The notes beneath the pieces are model-generated. The model was given only the letters and a program-made list of their open reading frames with translations, made no database searches and was not told the origin of the DNA. Made by a program: the position numbers and the translations under genes. Below are positions 36,820 to 46,302 of a stretch of 64,000 bases of DNA, piece by piece; positions within the stretch are counted from its first letter, which is position 1; each line of letters starts with the position of its first letter. Source of the DNA: Jacaranda mimosifolia (lineage: Eukaryota; Streptophyta; Magnoliopsida; Lamiales; Bignoniaceae); the NCBI GenBank assembly GCA_018894105.1, contig CM032128.1, forward strand, positions 23,479,001 through 23,543,000. The letters are read 5' to 3'.

Positions 36820-37890
36820 CACTGAATTTGGGATTGTAATGACGGTTTCAATTACTAGACATAAAAGAGTTCTCGGAGTCAAGATTGAAGAAGAAGGCCT
36901 TAATATGATAATATATGCAGTATTAGCCTTCCGTATATAAAGACATTTTAGTTGAAGGTAGTACTTGATAGGAAATGATGTAGCCACAGGATTCTCATGC
37001 GTGCCTCAAATCACAAACAACTTCAAATGTACTAGTGGTCTGTAAAAGCATGAACATGGATTGATACGTCCACTTTAAGTCCAAGGCTACAAACATTGCA
37101 TGTAGTTTGGAAGAAAAGTAAACAACTAGTGTCTATATGGCTTGTTTGGATTGCTTGAGGCTTTCAGGGCTAGTGATTTGATTACACAATTCTCCCCCTA
37201 ACTGTATGTTGAAAGTTTGTTCATACTCCGAGGCAAGGCATCATCCTCAAGGTGGTGGTGGGGTTATCCCCCTGACTATGCATAATGGTGGATGTTGGAA
37301 TAGGGAGAAAAATCCACTAGCATGCGGTCAAGTGTAGGAGTGAAATGCTGGAGACTTCTAACATTTTTCATGTGTCAGATTGCTTTGTTATTATTGGCAG
37401 AAGTTCACTAAAAACATTTTGTGGATATACAAGCTTTTACCAATATATAGAGATAGGCACGTGAATGTGCATTATGTGGGCAACAACTAAGTAACCGGGA
37501 GTTGATATATTTTGATTGTAATTGCATAGTTCCAGCTGTGGGTCCAGATTATGAGTGACTCGTCCATATATATTTATGTACATGGAAAAAGCTTACTTAA
37601 TCAATGAACCAATCAAAAACCAAAGTTGATTAAGATTAGAAGTGCTTAGTGCTACATACATAACATTAATCAAATATATGCTTAATTGATAAACAGGGCT
37701 TCATATGCTAACTACTAAAATGTCAACCTATTCATTCTTGAGTACCCTGGGAAACACTCATACAGCATAACATATGTACCGTGCATATAGGAGGTTCAAA
37801 CAAGCTGAATACAATAGTAATACACCTACATGTGCAGCTTATATTAATTTACACATCACATATCCAGGGGGCTACTTACTTAAACACAAT
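36820..37890. other. Element D, interval between the two minus-strand genes
   Basis: AT-rich, no supported coding sequence. It presumably holds 5' regulatory sequence of the SANT-like gene and 3' sequence of the GRF gene. Confidence 0.4.
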
Positions 37891-38385
37891 CTAGAACACC
37901 ACCTTTCCTATGCACAAACCTATTACTAAACCAACAAAAGCCACAAAGATTGCACACCCACAATCGAGACAACTACCGAATAACACCACAGATTTTATAT
38001 CAGAGGGGGAGGAAGGGTGACACACTTCATGAGGCACAGAACACAGGAAATTAGTCGAGGGACTTGTATGGGAACTCTCACTATTCTCCTTATGATCAGA
38101 GACACCGCTATTCGGGGTTGTTGAATTGCATTTCGCTGAACCACAATGTGAATAGCCACCAAGACTGCAAGGATGTGAAGATGCTTTATTCGGTGATCTA
38201 GGTTCACCGTGTGAATGTGGCCAGGTGACACCCTGGTACACATCCATCTACATAAAGTGGCCATCGTGATTACTACCTCTGGGGCACTTGTAAAACCAAC
38301 GTCCTGGATTCTTAGAGGTACGAGATAGACGTAGGACCATAGGTCCACCACCACACGAGCATTGTGGCAATGGTTTCAACTGCAT
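37891..38385 (-). pseudogene. GRF zinc-finger protein with C-terminal membrane segment, one nonsense codon
   Basis: Starts at Met 38385 (MQLKPLPQ). Near residues 8-40 it has CSCGGG..LSRTSKNPGRWFYKCP, the plant GRF-type zinc finger (C-x-C-G, NPGR-x-FY-x-C-P). The fourth metal ligand is not obvious: HDGHFM stands where a C-x-F-F motif is usual. TAG at 38248-38250 then interrupts the frame (from TGG or CAG), after which the same frame continues through a Ser/His/Asn-rich linker to CAIFVAFVGLVIGLCIG, a likely membrane helix, and stop at 37891. GRF fingers bind nucleic acid in known proteins. It lies inside element D, opposite to the transposase, and is not part of the standard PIF gene set; it may be captured. 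Confidence 0.72.
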
Positions 38386-38449
38386 TTCACAAACGCACCT
38401 GTATACAAACACATAGTACTTAAAGGTACACGATCGACAAGAGATCAAT

Positions 38450-39842
38450 TCAGAAGGTCAAGCGTAAGAACATTTTACATTCCGTGATTGTAATTGTATA
38501 ATTTAAGGCCTTTGTTATAAAGAAGTTGGAACAAACATGAAGTTGTGTATTCATATGTAGTAGTAACATAGTGATGAGTGCACTACCGAGTACTCCAAAA
38601 CATACAGACCTTATTTGTTAATTCTAGTTACCACACCGGGGATACTGCTCCTCATGCACTACTGGGATTCAAGCCAAAAATAGAGCTATCGTAATCTAAT
38701 ATATCATTTTGAAGCAGTTGTTGTCCTATGTTTTACAAAATACACACAGTCCGGGTTATTTGACTGGAACATGAAACCAATAGACTTGCTACATGATGCA
38801 TCACTTACAGCAGTCAATTGGAACACAACATAATATGTTTTCATAAGCTAATGGCCTCATATATTTAGCAATCAGAACATACAAGGATTATGACTTCACG
38901 TTTCCAAATTAGACTAAAGAAATCTGGAAATATATAATTTCAAGAGTAAAGGCTATAGATATCTGGAAACACATTAAACAAATAATTTGTACGTAAGCAC
39001 TAAAGCAGATCCCCTGAACCGGGGTGCAACGGTACTGTACATTAGTTGCCTTTGTTCCTCACAGCACACCAGACGCTTGCAAGACATTGATTACTGTTTA
39101 GATATCTTTTGTGTAATATTCCACAAAACCCAGATCAGGATCTGGGCATCTTTTAATCGGCAACTGAGTCAAAGTGAACAAGAATGAAAGCGCCGCTGCA
39201 AATTTCACATTTATGCTCAAGTTCCCACTTATAGTTCACTCTTTATGAATAGCAGACAGAGTATTGCACGTTCAAAATCCAAACTGAAATAAAATTACAA
39301 GCAATGACAATAAACAACATATTTTATATTTCAGCTCACACTGGTAACATTTTATTTCATTATGTGCATTTATACAATCCAACCAATTCAACCACAAACA
39401 GAGATCTCACATTTGACACAAGAGGATGGAACTCCATACCTAGAATAGGCTATGAGAAACGCAAGAGCCGTGGTGTCTACTACAGGCAGATTTGCCCAAA
39501 TAACGAGCAGAGCAACACACCGTTGAAGAGAAAAGAAAAATCTGTTACTGATGGGGGAAAAACTTGTGCTTAACAATTTCTGAGAGTGATGAACAGTCCG
39601 TAAGTGAGTGCACGTGGTTTGACAAGGGTTTGAATGATGAAGGGCATAATGGGAAAAACATTTTTAATGTTGCATAACAAGCGTGGTATCAGAATGGGAT
39701 AGAGATTGAGAATGCCATAATCTTCTATTACAATCTTTCCCATCAAACGGTACTCAAAAGAATATAAATAGTGGCTAATGTCTACATTAATCTCCCCTAA
39801 TACAATAGCCCCTAATACGAAAATACCGTATCAAACATGGCC
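38450..39842. other. Right subterminal part of element D
   Basis: No supported gene. Sequence near 39680-39840 contains CTAATACAATAGCCCCTAAT-like words and leads into the inverted end. Confidence 0.5.
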
Positions 39843-39899
39843 CTAATTAATAAATAATTAAAATAAAATATATATTAAAATTATTTATATATTTATTCC

Positions 39900-40760
39900 T
39901 AATTAATATTATTTTTAATTTTTAATTTATTATGTTTTGAATTAATTAATAAATTTAACTAAGTTTTTCTAATTATTTTACATAGATTTATTATTTGAAT
40001 AAATATTTTAATTATTTTTTATATCTTTGTTTTAGATATGATTATTATTTTAATAAATAATATAATTAAATTTAAAAAAATCATCTTTTTTAATTAATAA
40101 ATAATTTAGTTAAAAATACACATGTTTAAATTTCTTTACTTATTTATTCTTAAATAACATAGTTTTTAATTTTTTATTTATTGTTTTTATTAATTAATAA
40201 ATTTTTACTTATTTATTTTTATTTTTTTGAATAAATATTTTTAATTTAGATATGATTATTGGTTTAATAAATAATATAATTAAATTTAAAAAATTCATCT
40301 TTTTTAATTAATAAATAATTTAGTTAAAAATACACATGTTTAAATTTCTTTACTTATTTATTCTTAAATAACATAGTTTTTAATTTTTTATTTATTGTTT
40401 TTATTAATTAATAAATTTTTACTTATTTATTTTTATTTTTTTGAATAAATATTTTTAATTTAGATATGATTATTGGTTTAATAAATAATATAATTAAATT
40501 TAAAAAATTCATCTTTTTTAATTAATAGATAATTTAGTTAGAAATACACATGTTTAAATTTCTTTACTTATTTATTCTTAAATAACATAGTTTTTAATTT
40601 TTAATTTATTGTTTTTATTAATTAATAAATTTAACTAAGTTTTATTAATTATTTTAGATATATCTATTATTTGAGTAAATGATAAGTATCTTTATTTTAA
40701 ACATGAGTTCTATTTTAATAAATAATTGAATTAAATTTAACTAAATTATTTTATATATGC
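39900..40760. repeat. Tandem array, 214-bp AT-rich period
   Basis: TCATCTTTTTTAATTAATA starts at 40081 (one T shorter variants), 40295 and 40509, exactly 214 bp apart. The first two full units are almost identical; flanking partial units extend to about 39900 and 40760. It lies in the right arm of element C, just outside element D. Confidence 0.88.
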
Positions 40761-41346
40761 TTATTAGTTTAATATTATTTAATATATAACTCCAACAAAT
40801 AAATGATTTATTATTTAAAATTATTAGCTAAATTTAACTATATAAATAAATTATTTTAAATACATATACTATTTAACATAATTCAAAATTTTAAGATATC
40901 ATAACGCATAGAGGGGCATTTAGGACTTTAGCCATCAAACCAATTTTCATCATTTTTTTTACTTTATTTTGTTGTTAAGGGCATTTTAGAATTTTCTCAA
41001 ATTCCATCTACATTACAATTAGGTTTGTCATTTTAGGGGGATTATGGTAATTTTCAAAAAATCAAAAAATTTTTTGTAATTACGTCAAATCTTAAAGGTG
41101 GTAGGCGTAGTTCACCCTATTTAAATTCAATGATTTCAGTAGTGAGTCTTCTTTTCCTTGAATACTTGAGAGGTAGGATGAATAAAGCATTTTTTCTATC
41201 TTTGTGTTGTCATAAATTGATGCTTAAATTGCTAGTCGCAGATTTCCTTCCATAAAGGGTTCGACGGAATAGCATTAAGTATGCAGGTAACTTGTCAATT
41301 GTGAATACTTAAAAGATGAAGTCAACAACTATGAAGAGGTAAATAT

Positions 41347-41677
41347 TGATGAATGTTGTTGGTTATGGCTGTGATGCTAAGTGTTGTCAACTAAATACTT
41401 TTTGTCTTGATATTTTGTTATAATTTTTGTACTATTTTACTGTAAGTTTCTAGAATCTAGAAAGTAAGTGTAAATGTGTGATGAAGCTTTGTTTAAGCTT
41501 AATATTTAAGGAGTCAAATCACTGGGATTTGAGGGGCTTGGTATTTGACTATATTTTTTTTATGTATTTTTCTTTATAAAAAGCTTTTGCTGTATGAATT
41601 AAATGCATGCTCCAACTTTAACGGATTTACTCTCCTTTTTTTTTTTTTTTTCATGTTTTTCCTCTTGCTTTCCTTCA
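41347..41677 (+). repeat. 5' LTR of copia element 1
   Basis: Begins TGATGAATGTTG and ends TTCCTTCA, 331 bp, two bases before the primer site. Its first 90 bp pair with 45849-45945. Confidence 0.72.
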
Positions 41678-41679
41678 AT

Positions 41680-41691
41680 TGGCATCAGAGT
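41680..41691 (+). other. Primer binding site of copia element 1
   Basis: TGGCATCAGAGT differs at two positions from TGGTATCAGAGC, the usual copia site complementary to initiator Met-tRNA. Confidence 0.65.
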
Positions 41692-41796
41692 AAATAATTT
41701 TTGAGGGAATGTTTTTTGAGAGAAAACCATCAATATCCACCCCACCCCCCCCAAAAAAAGACCCTTAAACACTTTATCTATCCAAGTCTCTTTCAT

Positions 41797-44700
41797 ATGG
41801 CTTCCAGTAGCACTCTTCTTTCTCCCCCTCTCCCTGGTTTTAATGGCAAGAACTATCAAGTTTGGGCTGTGAAAATGAAAGCGTACTTAAAGGGTCTTGT
41901 TCTATGGAAGTATGTTGAGGAAGACAAGGATCTAACACCTTTGAGACAAAACCCAACTCTTCAGCAGATTCAAAATCATGATTAAGATATGGCAAAAGGT
42001 CCAAAAGCCTTGCCTTTCATCCATTGCTCCAGTCTCCAATTCAATTTTTACAGGGATCATGGCACGTGAATTTGCCAAAGAAGCTTGGGATAAGCTAAAG
42101 CAATAACTTCAGGGAAATGATAAGACAAGGCAAATGGAAATTCTGAATTTAAGGAAAAAAAATTGACATGGTAAGAATGAAAGAGACTAAAAAGTTGAAA
42201 GATTATAGTGATAGAATCATGAAAATTGTTAATCAAATAAGGTTGTTGGGAGAAACAATGGAAGAGAAGAGGATTATTTAGAAGGTGATGGTGACACTTT
42301 TAGAAAAATTTGAAGCAAAAATCTCCTCAATTGTAGACACTTGGGACGTGTTTTAACTCACAATGACTAAACTATCCAACATTTTTCAAGCTGAGGACCA
42401 AAGGAAGAGAATTCAAGCGAAATTGCTCTTATAGCTATTCATAGGTCTAAAGCTCAATCAAATGGAGGATTGAGAAGGCAATCAAGTGGAAGAAAAGACA
42501 AAAAAAAAGGAGGAGAAATAGAACAGCAAAGGGAGACCTAGAGGATCTAAGCACCCACATTGTCCATATTGTGGAAGGACCAATCATAGAAAAAATATTT
42601 GTTAGTGTAGACTACAATTTCAATGTAAGGTCTGCAAGTAATTTGGTCATGTGGATAAAGTGTGGAAACCAAACCAAAATTAGCAAGCTCAAGTAATTGA
42701 AAATACTAACAAGTATTAAGAGAATTTATACGCTGCAATCATGATTGAAGAGTGTAATGTAACAGCTTAAGAAAATGATGTGTGGCTTGTTGATAGTGGA
42801 TGCACACATCATATGACAGCCAACTTGAAGAATTTTGAAGGCTTGGACTCAAATTATTCATCCAGAGCCAGGCTTGGAGATGGTAAACTTGTGGGATGTA
42901 AAAGGTAAAAGAGCAGTTTCTATTCAAACTCCCTGAAGTACAAAGTTGATATTTGATATGTTGTTTCTTACTAAAATCAACCAAAGCCTTCTTAGTGTTG
43001 GCTAGACATTCGATAAAAATTATAATTTGTTATTTAAAGATAAAACATGTGAAAAAAATCATGAATACAACTCTATAAAGCTTCTCTCAATCAAATGAAC
43101 AAAAGAAGTTTTCCTTTCAATTGGAAACGTGTTGAGGTAGAAATTCATGTTAGCATACAAAGATGAAATGTATCTAGATAAAGGACTTGGCCATACTAAT
43201 TTTAAATTTTTGAAAATGCTACAAAATAAGGAACTTGTGATTGATATGCGATATTTGAATAAAAACTCTAATGTATGTGGAATTTGTCAAATGGGAAGTT
43301 GAGTCAGTTATCGTTTCTTGTAGATCAATCTTGGAGAGCTACGTAAAAGCTCCAGCGAATACACACAAATGTGTGTAGGCCAATGATATGATCAACACAT
43401 ATTTTTCTTCTTTATTGATGATTTTACTAGGATTTGCTGGGTTTACTTTCTTAAACAAAAATTTGAAGTACTTATTTATATCTCAAAAGTTTAAAGCAAT
43501 AGTTGAAAACCAATGCAGCTTATTGATTAGAATCTTGAGGTCTAACAATAGGAATGAATTCATTTCTAATCAGTTCAAAGAATTTCTTTAGAAGGCTAGG
43601 ATTCATCACCAACTCACTATCACTCACACACTAGAACAAAATGGTGTGAATGAAAGGAAAAATAGGTCCATTATGAATATAGCTAGATGTCTTCTATTTG
43701 AAAAAGGTTTGCCTTAGGTGCTAAGGGTTGAGATTATGAATACAGTTGTTCACCTTTGGAATAAATTGGTAAAAAGAGCTGTTGAAGAGAAGACTCTATA
43801 TGAGGTATAGATTGGAAGCAAATCATCAGTTGCTCATCTTAAAGTATGCAGTTGCACTTGTTACTTTTATATTCTTGATATCAAAAGGGATAAACTTGAT
43901 GGAAGAGCAAAAATTGAAATAGTTGTTGTTTACAATAGCGTTTCTGAAGGTTATAGGATTTTAGGTCCTATTTCAAAATAAAACATGTAAATAGAAGTGT
44001 AAGTGTCGTGGAGATGCTACATTGGACTTGAAGAAGATGGCTATTATTACTTCTTTCCAAATTACTATTCAAGAATTATTCCAAAGAGAGAAGATTCTTA
44101 TGATTATTTTGCTATAAGAGGTATAAGGTCAATTGAAGACATATAACAGATGTAATATAGGTATCTTGGAGCTAACTAGTATAGCTGATGTATTGCGAAT
44201 TCTTGATTGGAGAGTTTCCATGATGGAGGAGCTCAATATGATCAATGAAAAATAATACATGGGTACTTTTACCTAGACCTAACAACAAGTAAATTAACAA
44301 AACTAAATGGTTCTTCAAGCTTAAATTGAATTCAGATGGCACAATAGCTGGTCATAAAGGGATATGCTCAGCAACATGGAATCAATTTCTCTGAAATCTT
44401 TGCACCAGTTGCAAGGTTTGATACCATCATATTGCTTCTTGTAGTTGTAGTAAACTAAGGATGGCAAATATTTCAACTAGATGTAAAATATGCCTTCCTC
44501 AATAGATTTCAAATGGCATAACAACTAGTCATCAAAAGGGTATCCTCAGCAACATGGAATTAATTCCTTTGAAATCTTTGCACCAATTGCAAGGTTTGAT
44601 ACCATCATATTGTTTCCTGCAGTTGTAGTAAATCAAAGACGGTAAGTATTTCAATTGGATGTATAATATACCTTCCTTAATGGATTTCCAAAAGAGCAAA

Positions 44701-45780
44701 TTTTTGTAGAGCAACCTCAAGGTTTTAAAGAAATTGGTGAACAGGTATATCTGGTAAGAGAAGCTCTTCACATCTTGAAACAAACACCCAGGGCCTAGTA
44801 TGCAAGAACTGATAGCTACTTTTTGAATATGGGGTTTAATAGAAGTTGCAACAACCTTGTATGCCAGATATCAAAAAGATGTTGTTTGCGTAGTTTCCAT
44901 GTATGATGATGATCTATTAGTGAATGACAACAACCTAAAATCTATCATAGAATGAAGAATGTTTATGAAATAAATGATATGGGGAAAGTGTCATACTTCT
45001 TGGGATGGACGTTAATCAATCTTCGCAAGAAATTTTTGTTTCTCAAAAGAAACATTCTAGTCAAATTTTAAAGAAAATTTGTCTTGGCAAATGCAAATTG
45101 GTAAGCACACCTATAGCTCAAGGAGAGAAACTAAAAAAAGATGATGGGTCTTGTTTAGTTGATGCTTTAATTTATAGAAATTTGATTAGCTCCCTGCTCT
45201 ATCTATCAGAGGCCTGATATTATGTATTCAACAAATGTGCTATCAAGGTTTATGCATGAACCAATTAAAACTCATCTCAAGACAGCCAAAAGAACTTTGA
45301 AGTATATTAGAACACCATCGATTATGATGTGTTTTACAAGAAAATTACATCAATGAAATTGTTGAGATTTACTAATACTGATTGGGTTAGGTCACAAGAT
45401 GACATGAAAAGCACCTTATGATATTGTTTCACTCTCAAACTAGATGTCATTTGTTGCTGCACAGAGAAACAAGGGTCTGTGACTCAATCAACAGCTAAAG
45501 CAAAGTGCATAGCTACCTCATGTGTTGTTAATCAAGACTTATCATTGAGAGAAATCTTGATTGGTTTGGGATTTCAACCAAGCAAAGCAACAGAAATTCT
45601 TTTGACAACAAGTTTGCAGCGGCGATGGTAAATAATTCAATTTTTCATGGAAAAACTAAGTATGTTGAAATCAAATATCATACCATTGGAGACACTAAAA
45701 GGGAGAATGAAGTTCAAATTTTGCATTTTGTGGTGAGGATGAATTAGCTAATACTTTTATCAAAGAATTTCTGGAAAAAA
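41797..45780 (+). pseudogene. gag-pol of copia element 1, many stops and frameshifts
   Basis: Starts MASSSTLLSPPLPGFNGKNY at 41797, a typical copia gag N-terminus (to 41985, then TAA). Further traces: zinc knuckles CPYCGRTNHRKNIC and CKVCKQFGHVDKVW (42550-42670), protease VDSGCTHHMTANL (42785-42830), integrase pieces LGHTNFKFLKML, CGICQMGS and FIDDFTRICWVYF (43180-43450), reverse transcriptase [10 protein letters not shown] and YDDDLLV (44390-44930), LGMDVNQSSQEIFVSQKKHS (45000-45060) and an RNase H region to about 45780. A 178-bp duplication lies in the reverse transcriptase part. Nonfunctional. Confidence 0.9.
44341..44700 (+). repeat. 178-bp tandem duplication inside copia element 1 reverse transcriptase
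   Basis: CTCAGCAACATGGAAT occurs at 44367 and 44545, each followed by the same region up to a GTATAATATACCTTCC/GTAAAATATGCCTTCC stretch. The copies differ at many sites, so the duplication is old. The length is not a multiple of three. Confidence 0.85.
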
Positions 45781-45848
45781 AAAAAAGAAAGATTTGAACT
45801 TCTTAGAGCCGAGTTGGGGTAAATTCTAGTAGCACTTGCATCAAGGAG

Positions 45849-45945
45849 TGATGAATGCTGTTGATTATGTTTGTGATGCTAATTGCTAGCAATTTAATAT
45901 TTTTTTTGTCTTAATGTTTTGTTGAATTAGATAAAGATGAATTAT
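45849..45945 (+). repeat. 3' LTR remnant of copia element 1
   Basis: TGATGAATGCTGTTGATTAT and the following TTTGTCTTAATGTTTTGTT correspond in order to 41347-41440. Similarity ends about 30 bp before the LTR of copia element 2. Confidence 0.65.
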
Positions 45946-45972
45946 GATTGGAATCATGGATAAAGAAAAAAG

Positions 45973-46230
45973 TGTTAGATTGTCATCTACTTATCTACTT
46001 TCCTCAATTGTAGACTATTTTGTTTTTACTTTATGTGAGATTTGAGATAATCAGTTGAGATATTTTAGGAACTCTTTGTTGTAAATAGGTAGCTTAGAAA
46101 GATTACTCAATGTATTTATATATATCCCTACACTAAATCATAAATAATAGACATGAAGAGATATTTTCTTATAATTGAATTTTCCTCTCAGTCTTTTCTC
46201 TCTTCCTATTCCCTTATCTTTTTTTCTTCA
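45973..46230 (+). repeat. 5' LTR of copia element 2
   Basis: TGTTAGATTG..TTTTTTCTTCA, 258 bp, with a TATTTATATATATCCC promoter-like run near 46112 and the primer site immediately after. Confidence 0.72.
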
Positions 46231-46242
46231 TGGTATCAGAGC
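46231..46242 (+). other. Primer binding site of copia element 2
   Basis: TGGTATCAGAGC, the classical copia site complementary to the initiator Met-tRNA 3' end. Confidence 0.9.
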
Positions 46243-46302
46243 TGATCCTTTGATCAGTCTCTATTGTTCCCTATTATTCTTTTCCTTAACTCACCATAAT
46301 CA

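Larger units (their letters stand above)
28250..39842 (+). mobile_element. PIF/Harbinger element D, four-gene, target duplication CTA
   Basis: Ends GGCCCCATTTGATA (28250) and, inverted from 39842, GGCCATGTTTGATA match at 11 of 14; CTA flanks both sides (28247-28249, 39843-39845). It inserted into element C. Contents: a stop-free DDE transposase (30220-31566, +), a Myb gene (31947-33032, +), a SANT-like gene (36819-35901, -) and a GRF zinc-finger gene (38385-37891, -). At 11.6 kb it is unusually long for a PIF/Harbinger element. Better preserved than element A, hence probably younger. Confidence 0.88.
26743..41118. mobile_element. TIR element C with large nested insertions, target duplication ATTTAAA
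   Basis: The left end (from 26743) and the complement of the right end (from 41118) both read GGGTGAA..TA.G.CTAC.ACC and then TAATTACAAAAA, aligned over about 50 bp with few mismatches. ATTTAAA lies directly outside both ends (26736-26742, 41119-41125). Removing nested E (26926-27843) and D (28250-39842) leaves about 1.9 kb of noncoding AT-rich DNA, so C was a modest non-autonomous element grown to 14.4 kb by insertions. Its ends share the TCTAACAATT and CGTTA words of element X; the two are probably one family. Confidence 0.75.
41347..45972 (+). mobile_element. Copia element 1, decayed, 3' LTR truncated
   Basis: LTR at 41347-41677 (TGATGAATG..CTTCA). The primer site is 41680-41691. A 3' LTR remnant from 45849 (TGATGAATGCTG) matches the first 90-100 bp of the 5' LTR, then diverges and meets the LTR of copia element 2 at 45973. 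Internal sequence encodes a heavily mutated gag-pol. The rest of the 3' LTR was not found beyond element 2. Confidence 0.85.
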
